From Gambelia wislizenii (taxonomy: Eukaryota; Chordata; Lepidosauria; Squamata; Crotaphytidae): a stretch of DNA of 64,000 bases. Positions 23,627-34,868 of the stretch are shown piece by piece. Each line of letters starts with the position of its first letter. Positions within the stretch are counted from its first letter, which is position 1. A program made the position numbers and the translations under genes. A model generated the notes under the pieces. It saw only the letters and a program-made list of their open reading frames with translations. It did no database searches and had not been told where the DNA came from. Location: the NCBI GenBank assembly GCA_030847615.1, contig JAUMIR010000001.1, forward strand, positions 166,505,001 through 166,569,000, given 5' to 3'.

Positions 23627-24180
23627 AGGGGCCCCTCTACACGAGGGGGAAAAAATCCCAAATACCTCCTACTATTGGCATCTTGCGGCAGCAGTAGCAA
23701 CATGTCTAAACAGTTTTTCTGGCGTCAGAAGCCCACATAAGCCTCGCATTCCTGCTGGCGGCCACGAGTGATTCACTCACATTTAGTTCTTCACCTCTGC
23801 CATTTTTTTAAAAAGTCATCCCAAGGTGCGTTGATGCGATAGAGTGATTCTCCAAAGCAAAACTGAAAATATTGATCCTTTTTATTGCCTTAGTGAGCGA
23901 TCACTAGGAACTCCTGGCCCTGCTCTCATCCAGCCAATCAGCTTTGTGCTTCCCTTCATGGTTTTTATTGTTCAATAGTCTAAAAGAGCAAAAATGTGCA
24001 CCAGCCTCGCAGTTTGTGAAAAAGTATGGGGAAATCTGTGAAGGCTTTTACCCCATTGTTTTTGCCGTTTTGGGCCCCCCTCCTTCCAAATAGTGTGGAT
24101 TGGTGCTGGATCCTGTTTAGACTGGTAGGATTCCCAATTAATTCCATGAAGGGCATTTTCACCATTTAGACGGGCCCAAG
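23627..24180. mobile_element. Family Z element, inverted
   Basis: GGGGCCCCTCTACACGA opens; GGGCCCCCCTCCTTCCAAATA and CATTTAGACGGGCCC close. Parallel to 13766 along its length. Confidence 0.6.
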
Positions 24181-24940
24181 GAAAAACTTTGTAGGAACCA
24201 TTTGTTAAACAGAAAACACTGATTCATCTTAGCGGTTGTGGAGAATCCTTTGACTTGCTATGCTCTTGGGGTTCCTATGTTTCCTGGCACTCTTCACCCC
24301 CTGGACTAACTATAATTCATGACTCCTTGTCTCAACCCTTTTTGGCTTTGGGTGTCTAGACTACTAGTTTTGTGTAACAACATCTGGACTGTCAGAGACC
24401 TTGCCCCTGCACCTGCCTTCATCTTCTGGGATTACCTGTGCATGACCTGAACTGGATTGTCTTCCCTGCAGCTGCTTCTCTTAGGAGAATCTGTCTCTTT
24501 GGACACTTAGAAACATCTTAGCAAGCAAGCCCAAACTAGGATTGAGCCCCTTAGTAAACAAAACCATTAAGGAGGTAGTAAATTTCCAGGAAATATTCCT
24601 TAGAACCTCCTCCTGTCCTGCAATGTGAGGTTGTCATAAACCCATCAATTCCTATGCCCCAGCCATAAACAGCAATCAGCCAAGTTTCATTTTCCTTTGT
24701 CTGTTTGGTGGGAAACCCATCTAAGCTTTGTTCTAGCCAAAGTACCCCGCCAGGACATGAAGCAGGGTATAAACATTAGTCCTCCAACAATAGAAAGGCG
24801 TGCTACTGTGGACAAGCCTAGCTACTTCCTTTATCGGCATGCCGCCGGATCGGAACTTCAAAACTCCAATCCGCTCCCCAAGACTGGTAACTATCCCCCT
24901 ATTCCCCGAATCTATGATCAGGAAAAACAGTGAAAGAAGT
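24181..24940. other. No recognised feature
   Basis: Sequence with a slightly LTR-like, CT-rich character but no boundaries that I can support. Confidence 0.35.
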
Positions 24941-24944
24941 TATC

Positions 24945-25072
24945 ACAGACTATATGGAGTTTTCAGCCCCCCTCCTTTCGAATATTGCACATGTGGGCCA
25001 TTGTCCATGAGGACCATTAGCATTCTTAGCAAATTCTTTGACAATTTTTTTCATCATGTAGATTAACCCTCA
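24945..25072. mobile_element. Family Z fragment, inverted
   Basis: CAGCCCCCCTCCTTTCGAATA...TTAGCAAATTC..GATTAACCC is a short version of the right end at 23627. Confidence 0.45.
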
Positions 25073-26738
25073 GTATTCTAAATCTCACAGTCTCTGTAGC
25101 AAAGTTATGCTACAAAACAGTATCACCATTTTCCAGAAAGAGTTTGTGCCTCTGGCATGCATACAAAGTGTGTAAGTCCATTCAAGTATTTTTAAGAATT
25201 GTCTGTCCAGAATTCATCTAACTAGAATTACAGGTGCTTCTAAAGAATCACTTTCATCTGAAACATGGGAGTGAGTGGCTTAGTCTCCCATTTTCCTTAT
25301 ACATTATGCCTGCTAGTTCATTTTATCTGGCACAAAAGGTACCTGTGCACCAGCTATTTTATACTCAGTTTGCCTATTAATCTGGCTTAAAATTTTCTTG
25401 AAGTTGCACAGTTGCCCTGGCCTTTGGTTTCACATATAAAACAGATCTGTACAACTTGCTACTCACCAAACTGAACTGGCCAGCTACTTGACATTATTTC
25501 TGTAGTTCTGGTCTAACACACACTAACAGTGTTGGTGGGCTGTGTTCAGCATAGTGGGTTACATGTCAGGCAGAGCTGATTACTATTTAAAATAAATCTG
25601 TAAGGGTATAAATATGGCTGATGAGATACTTTGTGTACCGGATATGCTGACAAAATTTTGAGACCAAGATAAAATTGCTGCTATACAAAGGTGAGTTGCG
25701 CTTATAGTGCAGAAACTTTTAAAATCAGGGGTGAGGCAAGTGTGATCTTGGGGCCATATGTGACCCCCCCTTCCCAGATTTTGTGTTTTTGTGGCTCTTG
25801 ACTCCAGATCTCACCAGATTATCCCCTTTCTGCCCTTTCCTTGGATGAATCACCTCTCATGCTCTGAAAACCTCCAGAAGCAACAACAAATTGCAGGTCC
25901 CACCCCTCAATATTTAAATAAGAAAAACATACCCTCCCCCCCCCAAAAAAACCCCACAAGGATTTCTGGCTATTTCTAGATTTGAAATTTTTGACAGCAC
26001 ATGTGGGCCTGAATGTTTTCAGGGGCAGAAAACATTCTGGGTCCACTGCAATTGACTCTCTGGCTTAAATTTTCAACCACTAAGAAAAACCAAACTCAGC
26101 CCATGGAACTTTCCCCATAGTAATTTGTATGCACATGGCTTAATTTGAGCCATAGCTGACTTCCTGAGTTCAGCTTCCTCGTTACACATATCTGGAATCA
26201 GAGTGCAGAGGGGACATGGACTCGGGGCACACAAGACATCTTGTACGTTGGAAATAAACAGCTAGGTGTGCAATCCTTACTAGCAAGTTTAGGCAGGTGC
26301 CTAAGAGAGTAAGGATTGTCCTGCATGTATGCTTGGTCCTCAGGAAAAAAAAATTACCACTGTTAATGAAGCCTATTCCATTTGGAGTGCCAGCTCAGCA
26401 TCTTAGTACAGAAATCAAAGATACCCTTCTCTGTTGGTTTGAAAAGCAGCAGAATAGTGTGAGAGAGGGAGTGGCTACATGAAACACTGGAATTCAGCTG
26501 AGCTCCTATTTTGACAATGCAGTTTAAAATATATAAAATGTATGGGATCAGAGAAATTTATGCCAGGCACATAATATGAGCGTAAAACCTGATTTTTTTT
26601 TTTAGTGTCTACATTTGCTATGACTTGAAACACTCAACCCTTCGGTTCCGATGGGCTGGCTGAGAGCATTTAGTGGCTTGTGGTCTGGAAATGCTTATGC
26701 TGAAATAAATTGGTTAGCCTTTCAGGTGCCACAAGTTG
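25073..26738. other. No clear feature
   Basis: A decayed hAT-like repeat is possible around 25730-26045 (GGGGTGAGGCAAGTG); otherwise nothing. Confidence 0.35.
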
Positions 26739-26741
26739 CAT

Positions 26742-27090
26742 ACTTGCCAACTCTCCAATCTAACAGGAACAGTCTCATTATTGTCCCACTTTTTCAGCTG
26801 CTTTAAAAATGTCCCAGTTTTCTCCACTCCTCCCATCTCCCCCTTTATCCTCAGCTTACTTCACTTGCTGCAAACTGAACTCAAGGTGCAAAAATAGTTT
26901 GCACCCAATTAAACTGGGGGAAGGGGTGGGCACTTGCCCTTCCCAGTAGGCTCAGGAAAAAGCAAACTGCTGCAGTCTCTCCTAGCTTGTGCCTTCTTCC
27001 TCACTGATAACTTTTGTCCTCTTAACCACATTCCGATCTTGCTTGGACACACATGCTCCAGTTTTCATCTAAAATGTTGGAGGCTACGAA
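26742..27090 (+). repeat. Interspersed repeat family Y, forward copy
   Basis: Inverted match to 5262-5632 (see that entry). Confidence 0.5.
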
Positions 27091-27263
27091 GTTGTCTCTT
27101 TAAGACATGTTCTTCACACATTCTTACTCAGTAAAGTTATATATGTTTACTCAGCAATGTGAGCATTTCTTAGACTGGCTCTCATGTAACTCAATACATG
27201 ATCAGGAATTAGTTATTATTTAACATGTTCCCAGACTGAACGTCACAATCAACTTAATAGTTA

Positions 27264-27402
27264 AATTTATTTATTTATTTATTTATTTATACCCCGCTCT
27301 TCAGCCACAAGGCTATCAGAGCGGCTTACAAATTGTTTTAAGCAATAGCTATTTACACATCTACACTGCATTAAGCAGTTTCCAATGTGTGTAAGCTAAT
27401 TA
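27264..27402 (-). mobile_element. tRNA-derived SINE fragment
   Basis: (ATTT)n then TATACCCCGCTCTTCAGCC to the TTTCCAATGTGTG box; lacks the tRNA-like part. Confidence 0.6.
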
Positions 27403-27741
27403 AGAGATGAAAAGCAAAGCAACAGCAAGGGCATCTGAAAATAAGGGTAGATGAGGTCTTGGTCAAAATGGAGAGTTGTGCTCATTTTGAGCATGTTTGT
27501 TTGTTAAAATCCCTGAGATTTGTGAACATACATGCCAATTCTGCTTGGCTATGTTACTATTTCTTTTCGCTGGTCCTCGGTTTCCAAACTCCTTTCTCTG
27601 AGAAACGGTTAACTTTAAACAACTATTGCCTCCTGCAGTTTCAGCATTTTCTGGAAGAGAAGGCAGGAGGTGTACCTTGAGCACAGAAAAACAAATACTC
27701 CTGGCCTAAATACCCTAAAGTCCACAATGGCCCAGGAGGGG

Positions 27742-27929
27742 AGAGAAGAAAAGTGGAGGTGAAAAATTGGCTACGCAAATGGTGCTGCTGGGAACAATTT
27801 GGCTTCCTGGACCATGGGATGCGGTTTCAGGGAAGTGGACTTCTGACAAGAGATGGGCTGCACCTCCCAGCAGTTGGTAAGAATGTGTTTGCGAAAAGTC
27901 TGAAAGATCTCATCAGGACGGGGCTATAA
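27742..27929 (+). pseudogene. CR1 ORF1 C-terminal remnant
   Basis: The frame ends with the phrases GLLTRDGLHLPAVGKNVFAK and LKDLIRTGL before TAA at 27927. The D-G-L-H-L spacing is that of the last helix of the esterase-type ORF1 of CR1 elements. The bulk of ORF1 is absent, showing 5' truncation as is usual for target-primed LINE insertions. Confidence 0.7.
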
Positions 27930-27939
27930 ACTGAGTTGT

Positions 27940-30862
27940 GTGGGGGAGGGAGACAGTACTCTTGAAGTCTGGAGTTCATTGAGTACTAGAGATAATAGCC
28001 CAAATGTTATACAGAGAACAAGGCAAATTACACAACAACCCAACAATGGGAGGAATAAACCCTTTAAAAGGCAAATAGGGGGAACAGCCCACGGTCTCAG
28101 ATGTCTCTATATGAATGCACAGAGCATGGGAAATAAACGGGATGAACTTGAACTCTTAGCACAGCAAAACAAATATGATGTGATAGGCATCACTGAAACC
28201 TGGTGGGATGAGTCTCATGACTGGAATGTACGAATAGAGGGGTATAGCCTATTTTGGAAAAACAGGAAGGGTGGTGGAGTAGCATTATATGTTAAGGATG
28301 TATACAGCTGTGAACAGATCCACGACTTAAATCCTGGGAGCGAGGCTGAGAGCATCTGGGTAAAAATTAAGGGAGAGAGAAACAGCAGGGATATCATTCT
28401 AGGGGTCTACTACAGGCATCCAAGCCAAACTGAGGACTTGGATGATGCCTTCCTGGAACAGATGAACTCACATTCAGAAAGGAGAGATGTAGTAGTAGTG
28501 GGGGGATTTTAACTATCCTGATATTTGTTGGAAATCCAACTCTGCCAAGAATTTAAGGTCCAACAAATTCCTAACTTGTCTTGCAGACAATTTCATTATC
28601 CAGAAGGTGGAAGAGGCAACAAGGGGATCAGCTATTTTAGATCTGAGCCTAACCAATGGGGATGACCTGGTTAATGGTGTGGATGTGGCAGGATCCCTAG
28701 TGGGGAGTGATCATGTTCTCCTGGAGTTTGTTATACAGAGGAAAGGGTAAACCAAGCATAGTCAGACATGCATTCTAGACTTTAAGAAAGCTGATTTCAG
28801 AAAACTTAAGGAATTACTGAGGGTGATCCCATGGTCAGGAATACTAAAAGATAAAGGAATTCATGATGGATGGGAGTTTCTAAAAAGTGAGATATTGAAG
28901 GCACAATTTCAAACAGTTCCAATGAGGAGGAAAAGGGGGATGTGTCTAAAGAAACCAGGATGGATGTTGAAAGAACTCTCAACTGAGCTAAAACATAAAA
29001 ACGACATCTACAAGAAATGGAAAAAGGGGGAAATCACCAAAGAAGAATTTAATCAAATAGCCAGCTCATGTAGGGGGAAAGTCAGAAAAGCCAAAGCTCA
29101 GCTGGAGCTCAGGCTTCCTAGAGAGGTTAAAAACAATAAAAAGGGCTTTTGGGGGCATGCCCATAGCAAAAGGAAGAACAAGGAAATGGTAGGGCCACTG
29201 TGTAGAGAAGATGGTGAAAGGTTAACTGGGGACAAATAAAAGGCAGAACTACTTAACACCTTCTTTGCTTCAGTCTTCTCCCAAAAGGGGAACAGTGCTC
29301 AACCTGGGGAAGATGGAGCAGATGATGCAGTAGGGGGAACACAGCATAGAAGTAGTAAAGAGGTAGTTCAGGAATACCTGGCCAGTATAAATGAGTTCAA
29401 GTCTCCAGGGCCAGATGAACTTCATCCAAGGGTATTAAAAGAACTGGCAGAAGTAATCTCAGAACCACTGTCAATAATCTTTGAGGATTCCTGGAGAACA
29501 GGAGAGGTCCCAGCAGACTGGAAAAGGGCAAATGTTGTCCCCATCTTTAAAAGGTGGGGGGGGGAGGAGAAGACCCAAATAATTACCACCCAGTCAACCT
29601 GACAACAATACTAGGAAAGATTCTAGAGCAGATCATTAAACAGACAGTCTGTAAGCACTTAGAAAGGAATGCCGTGATCACTAAAAGTCAACATGGATAT
29701 CTCAAAAACAAGTTGTGCCAGACTATTCTCATCTCTTTTTTTTGATAGAGTTACAAACTTGATAGATGAAGGGAACACAGTGGATGTAGTGTATCTTGAT
29801 TTCAATAAGGCTTTTGACAAGGTTCCCCCATGACATTCTTGCAAAAAAAGTTAGTAACCTGTGGGCTAGACAAATGCAACTGTTAGGTGGATTTGTAATT
29901 GGTTGACTGACCGAACCCAAAGGGTAGTCACCAATAGCTCCTCTTCATCCTGGAGAGAAGTGACCAGTGGGGTGCCACAGGGTTCTGTCCTGGGCCCGGT
30001 GCTATTCAACATCTTTATCAATGACTTGGATGAGGGAATAGAGGGTATGCTTACCAAATTTGCAGATGACACCAAATTAGGAGGGCTAGCTAATACCCCG
30101 GAGGAGAGGATCAGAATCCAAAATGACCTCAACAGATTAGAAAGCTGGGTCAATATTAACAAAATGTATTTCAACAGGGAGAAATGTAGGATACTACACT
30201 TGGGCAGTAAAAATGAAATGCACAGATATAGGATGGGTGACACATGGCTTGAGGGCAGTACATGCAAAAAGTATTTAGGAGTCTTAGTGGACCTCAAGCT
30301 GAACATGAGTCAGCAGTGTGATGCAGCAGCTAAAAAAGCCAATGCAATTTTAGGCTGCATTAATAGGAGTATAGTGTCTAGATCAAGGGGAGTAATAGGG
30401 TCACTCTATTCTGCTTTGGTCAGACCTCACCTGGAATACTGTGTCCAGTTCTGGGCACCACAGTTAAAGAAGGATATTGAGAAGCTGGATCATGTCCAGA
30501 AGAGGGCAACCAGGATGGTGGGAGGTCTGGAAGCCATACCCTATGAGGAGCAGCTTAGGGAGCTAGGCATGTTTAGTCTGGAGAAGAGAAGGCTGAGAGG
30601 TGACATGATAGCCATGTTTAAATATTTGAAGGGATGTCATACTGAGGATGGAGCAGGCTTGTTTTCTGCTGCTTCAGAGACTAGGACATGGAGCAATGGA
30701 CTCAAACTGCAGGAAAAGAGATTCCACCTAATCATTAGGAAGAACTTCTTGACAGGAAGAGCTGTTTGGAAGTGGAATACACTGCCTCATAGTGTGGTGG
30801 AGTCTCCTTCTTTGGAGGTTTTTAAACAGAGGCTGGATGGCCATCTGTCGGAAATGATTTGA
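27940..30862 (+). pseudogene. CR1 ORF2 (endonuclease-reverse transcriptase), broken
   Basis: Encodes the APE-type endonuclease and reverse transcriptase that copy CR1 RNA at nicked chromosomal DNA. Visible order: endonuclease LRCLYMNAQSMGNK (about 28097), ITETWWDE (about 28190), GVYYRHPS (about 28410), SDHVLLEF (about 28707); a linker; RT SPGPDELHPRVLK (about 29404), DFNKAFDKVPH (about 29800), SGVPQGSVLGP (about 29966), FADDTKLGG catalytic box (about 30058); then a thumb region with a C-terminal LEYCVQFWAPQLKKDIEKL to RLDGHLSEMI. Open blocks are 27940-28512, 28823-29239, 29554-29745 and 29903-30862, separated by frameshifts and stops, so the copy is dead. The downstream half is notably clean (319 codons), suggesting moderate age. 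Confidence 0.9.
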
Positions 30863-30932
30863 GTATTCCTGCATGCCAGGGGTTTAGACTGGATGGCCCT
30901 TGAGGTCTCTTCCAATGTTATGATTCTATGAT

Positions 30933-30993
30933 CTTGAAAGCTAAGCAGGGCCAGTCCTGGCTAATACTGGATGGGAGTCTGCCAATGAATACC
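30933..30993 (+). mobile_element. 5S rRNA-derived SINE, head portion
   Basis: CTTGAAAGCTAAGCAGGG...CTGGATGGGAGTCTGCC...GAATACC matches the 3' half of vertebrate 5S rRNA, including the internal control region, as in 5S-derived SINEs. Its tail resumes at 31948. Confidence 0.7.
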
Positions 30994-31546
30994 AACTACT
31001 TACAACTCCTCGAACGCTTCCATCCGCGCTGTATATGCACAATCCTAAATATACACTGGACTGACTATGTGACGAATGTTGCTCTCCTTGAGCAAGCAGG
31101 GATCACCAGCATTGAGACCATGATGTTGAGAACACAGCTGCACTGGGCAGGGCATGTTTCTAGGATGGAGGACCATCGCCTCCCAAAAATAGTACTCTAC
31201 GGTGAACTCGCCACAGGTCAGCGTAAGAGGGGTGCTCCAAAAAAGCGATACAAGGACTCCCTGAAACAACATCTCAGGCTCAGCCAAATTGATCCCCAAC
31301 AATGGTCTGCCCTGGCCTCACATCGGGAGGCATGGAGACACACTATCCACAATGCTGCAGCCTTATTTGAGAACTCACGCCAAACAAGTCTTGAAGAGAA
31401 ACGACAAAGTAGAAAGAATCACAACCCAGAAACATCACCCAAGGAGACCTTCTGCTGTGCTTTCTGCAACCGGACTTGTTTATCTTTGGATTGGCCTTTT
31501 TAGTCATCAGCGTGCTTGCAGAAAGCGCGGGATGAGTCCTTCCTGA
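30994..31546 (+). mobile_element. LINE C-terminal fragment with zinc finger, in SINE
   Basis: A frame with LERFHPRCICTILNIHWTDY, RTQLHWAGHVSRMEDHRLPK, GAPKKRYKDSLKQHL, AWRHTIHNAAALFENSR and a CCAFCNRTC...HQRAC zinc-finger end, which is the C-terminus of a non-LTR retrotransposon protein; clade not assigned. One frameshift near 31490. Further copies: 58293-58792 (+) and 60978-61350 (reverse). A (GA)n run follows (31545-31570). Confidence 0.7.
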
Positions 31547-31576
31547 GAGAGAGAGAGAGAGAGAGAGAGACTGTAA

Positions 31577-31945
31577 CAGTGGTTCTTAACCCAGAGATCC
31601 ATACTGTCTGGGGGCGGGGGTCCACAAAGGCTTGACAGTTTTTTGGCCCACCTCTTGCCTGCAGTGGAGTGGCCGCGTGACAGGAGCCAAGGCAAAAGCC
31701 TCAATAGCTGGCTTGGCCTGCACACTGCCATTCAATCCACTCCAGCCACAAACTTGCAGGAAGGAGAAAAGTCTTCCCTCCTCCTCCTCCTCCAGTGCCT
31801 CTGAGGGAAGGTTTCATGGGTGGTATACAGTAATTGTATTATTGCTGTTGTTGTTTAAAATCTTGAGTTAAGTCTTTGAGGTCTGAGGCGACAAAATACT
31901 GTATATGTAAAAGGGGTCCCTTGTAAAGAAAACGTTAAGAGCCAC
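31577..31945 (+). mobile_element. hAT-type element with CAGTGGTTCTTAACC ends
   Basis: Opens CAGTGGTTCTTAACCC, closes GTTAAGAGCCAC. The interior (GGAGTGG, CTGGCTTGGCC, TTCAATCCACTC) is shared with 33317-33664 (inverted) and 55406-55781. CTGTAA before and CTGTAGAC after suggest a target duplication in the SINE. Confidence 0.7.
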
Positions 31946-31947
31946 GG

Positions 31948-32079
31948 CTGTAGACTATATTTCAGAGGAAAGAACGGGCAAAACCACCCCTACCGTTCCT
32001 CGCCTAAGTAAACCCTAAGAAATTCACGGGGCGGCTATTATAAGTCGACAGGCGACTTGAAGGCACATGCGCACACATC
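31948..32079 (+). mobile_element. 5S-derived SINE, tail portion
   Basis: CTGTAGACTATATTTCAGAGG begins with the end of the 5S-like part; the rest ends TAAGTCGACAGGCGACTTGAAG then a CA-rich tail, typical of SINEs mobilised by BovB-type LINEs. Confidence 0.7.
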
Positions 32080-32790
32080 TCCGCCTAGTGTGTCAAAGCA
32101 GCATCCGCCATCTTTACAACGGGCAACCCTTTTGCTTCAGCTTCCTCGAATGAATGGGAGTGATTCAGCCATTTTAGTCAGGGGCGCGCACCCTCTCCAG
32201 TGAAGTCCTGAGGGAAACGGCGGCCATTCCCGTTGAGGGTAGCTTTGCTTCCAAGTCATGGCAACCCAAGGCGGTGGCAATACTGTTGCCTTTTCAGAGG
32301 GCAAAGGTACACAGTTAAAGGGAGCTGCTCCCCCCCCCAGCACCACCATGTGACTAAATCACCCTCCATTCGTTTTGGAAACCTATTTCCGTGTGAGAAG
32401 AAGAGTCAGCAATTTGCTGCCTTCCTCTCGGCTTCTCTCCTGCTCAGCCTTTATTTTCGTGCTCATTTTTTTCTTCTTTTGTGGAAGGGGGGAGATTTCA
32501 GTCCTGGGGAGAAGGCTGGAAAGCAGTCGAGGGGAAGCAACGACCTGTGAGTAACTAATTCCCCGTTGCAAGAAGAGAGAACTTGCAACAACGCTGAGAA
32601 AGAAAGAGTGGATGAGGATGGGTGGGAAGACCTGAGCTTTCTCATGTCTTTCTCCCTGCTGGCTTTCACTGTGGCGTTTTAAATACTTGAGGGGTGGGGG
32701 TGGGAACGTCCATGAGTCCCCCACCAGGGTTTGTGCTTTTTATTTATTGGGAGGCTTAAAATATAGGGCAGTGGACCCCCTGCAAGATTT
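32080..32790 (+). promoter_or_regulatory. Candidate ASRGL1 promoter and non-coding first exon
   Basis: This block has little recognisable repeat and more CpG than its surroundings. It has a CCGCCATCTT motif at 32105-32114 (YY1-like, often at mammalian-type initiation sites), further CpG-rich segments to about 32230, and a strong splice donor CT/GTGAGT with GT at 32547. The nearest downstream coding acceptor is ASRGL1 at 44336, so a transcript from here would have an 11.8-kb first intron. This is inference from position and composition; no TATA box or experimental support is visible. It could instead serve an unseen gene or be a decayed CpG block. Confidence 0.4.
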
Positions 32791-32852
32791 AAACCAATAA
32801 TAATAATAATAATAATAATAACAACAACAACAACAATAAAAAATACCTGTGT

Positions 32853-33316
32853 AATGTTCCTTCCAGTCGCCTGTCGACTTAAGGCAACCCCATGAGTTTC
32901 ATAGTGTTTCCTTAGGGAAGGAAGACTGAATCCACACTACACAAATAATCCAGTTTGAAACTGGATCATTTGTGTGGCTCCTTCCTAAGGAATCCTGGGA
33001 TGTGTAGTTTTACAAGGAAACTGCTTAATGCAGTGTAGATGTGTAAATTGCTATTGCTTAAAAACTGTTTGTAAGCCGCTCTGATAGCCTTATGGCTGAA
33101 GAGCAGGGTATAAATAACTAATAAAAATAAATAAATACATAAATAAAATCTTTAGCCTTCTCTGCCAAAGAGTGCTGGTGCCTCACCAAACTACAAATCC
33201 CAGGATTCCATAGGAAGGAACCATGCAAATAAGTTCCAACCCGATTATTTCTCTAGTGTGGATGCCCCCTTAAGGCTTTTTTTGGCCAGTTACTTCCTCT
33301 GAAATATAGCCTAGAG
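32853..33316 (-). mobile_element. 5S-derived SINE tail, reverse, split by a MITE
   Basis: CGCCTGTCGACTTAAGGC...CCTTAGGGAAGG at 32865-32930 continues at about 33278 with CCAGTTACTTCCTCTGAAATATAGCC. The MITE 32932-33275 is inserted between them. The 5S head is absent; a hAT element follows immediately. Confidence 0.65.
32932..33275. mobile_element. MITE (TCCACACTACAC ends) carrying a SINE fragment
   Basis: AATCCACACTACACAAATAATCC at the left and AGTGTGGATGCCCCC at the right; an inverted pair CCTGGGATGTGTAG / CTACAAATCCCAGG lies inside. A + strand tRNA-SINE fragment (33030-33145) is nested. Confidence 0.6.
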
Positions 33317-33664
33317 CAGTGGATCTTAACCTTTTCTTTACCAGGGACCCCTTTTAAATTTATTTTGTTGCTGTGCACCCCCAAGGTTTAACTCAAGATT
33401 TAAAACAACACACCATCCATGAAACCTTCCCTCAGAGGAACTGGAGGGGGAGGGAAGACTTTTCTCCTGCTTCTTCCTGCAAGTTTGTGGATGGAGTGGA
33501 TTGAATGGCAATGTGCCGGCCAAGCCAGCCATTGAGCCTTTGCTCCTGACACAAGGCCACTCCATTGCAGCCAGGAGGTGGGCCAAGTGACTTTCAACCC
33601 TCCACGGACCCCCTATTAGGACATACGGACTCCTTTTCCCCAGACCCCAAGTTAAGAACCACTG
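33317..33664 (-). mobile_element. hAT-type element, reverse copy
   Basis: Same family as 31577: GGATCTTAACC near one end, GTTAAGAACCACTG at the other. It abuts the SINE tail at the same SINE position as the other two copies. Confidence 0.7.
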
Positions 33665-34868
33665 CTCCAGAATCTTTTGACTCCCAACTCCTGTCTCCCC
33701 CACTCAGGCTGACCAGTGGTGAGGCATGATGGAAGTTGTAGTTCAGTGATATCTGGAGAACCATAACTTCGCCAGACCTGCTCTGCACATTTCCTTTAAA
33801 AGGAATGCTTTTAAAAACATGGATGCATTTTTGATAAATTCTTGATGATTATAAATAAAGCAACAGATTTTAGCAAAGTCCCGGGAACTGTTGGTAAGGT
33901 GGTGGGTGCTGAATTTTGAATTTTGTGAACTTGCAAGCACGTTTTTATATGGAAAACTAAGAATACAGAATACAGTAAATAATAATACCATGAACGAAAG
34001 CAGTGAACAATGTGACCACCATGAAGCAAATGACAAAGTAAATGCTATAAAATTGTTTAAATCATAATATTAATACAGTATATCAAGGAAAGAGGAAAAT
34101 ATGTAAGGTCCTATTAAAAATATGTGCCAATGGCTATAAACTAGGACAACTTCTGACTGATGATTTCTCAGTGAGCTCAGCTACTCCACAGTTTGATGCT
34201 TAGTGCCTCATCATTTCAAGGGTAGCTCAGGATCTCTGGCGTGTTCCAGGGCCAATGGCTATAAGCACTTAATTCTGAAATCCTTTAGTATTGGCAGACA
34301 CTCATTGTGAAATCTAAAGATAGCATTTTGTTAGTATTTTGATCTTGATATGGAATACTGAGAAAAGAGTCAGGTAACTGTAGGGAAGGGCTGAACTCAA
34401 AACACTTGATTTGAATGCAAAAGATCTTAGGTTCAGCCACTGTTGTTTCCAGACAAGGCTGGAAAAAGTGGTGTCTGAAACCCATGGAGAGCCACTTTCA
34501 GTCACTGTATAGGCAAACTGAGCTAAATTAAGTACTGTACTAGATTTGGTAAAAATTCTTTAAACCTTGTGTAATTAAAATAATTTGAAATGCCAAACCA
34601 AAGCAATCTTTACTATGTTATGGCAGAAAATATTTGATGGATTTAGAATTAAATTGAAAGTATAATAGGACAAGTTGCCAACAGAATTCTTACATTTTTC
34701 TTGAGAGTCAGTTGTTCCAAAGGAAAATTATCTCCCCCCCCCCACAAATTACACACACAGCCCTCTAAAATATAAAATATAGGCTTGGTTGAAATGAATA
34801 GTTTTCTTCATGAAGCTTGGAAATTTAGTTTTAAAAATTAATTCCTCAGCAGTGAAAGACTGAACATC
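33665..34868. other. No recognised feature
   Basis: AT-rich; a degenerate MITE trace at 33690-33780 only. Confidence 0.4.

Larger units (their letters stand above)
27700..30932 (+). mobile_element. Long CR1 LINE, 5'-truncated
   Basis: About 3.2 kb: the end of ORF1 (to the stop at 27927), an 11-base gap, ORF2 (27940-30862) and a short 3' UTR ending GATTCTATGAT, the classic CR1 3' end. The CR1 call follows from the ORF1-ORF2 arrangement and this end. Upstream sequence is missing. Confidence 0.9.

Noticed and set aside
24240..24940. Second solo LTR
   Set aside because: Composition is LTR-like but TG...CA ends, a polyadenylation signal and a target duplication could not be placed.
29866..30306. 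146-codon minus-strand frame
   Set aside because: Antisense shadow of the CR1 reverse transcriptase.
30933..30993. 5S rRNA gene
   Set aside because: Only the second half of 5S is present, with changes, and it continues into a SINE; the same head with a SINE tail occurs at 46955-47165.
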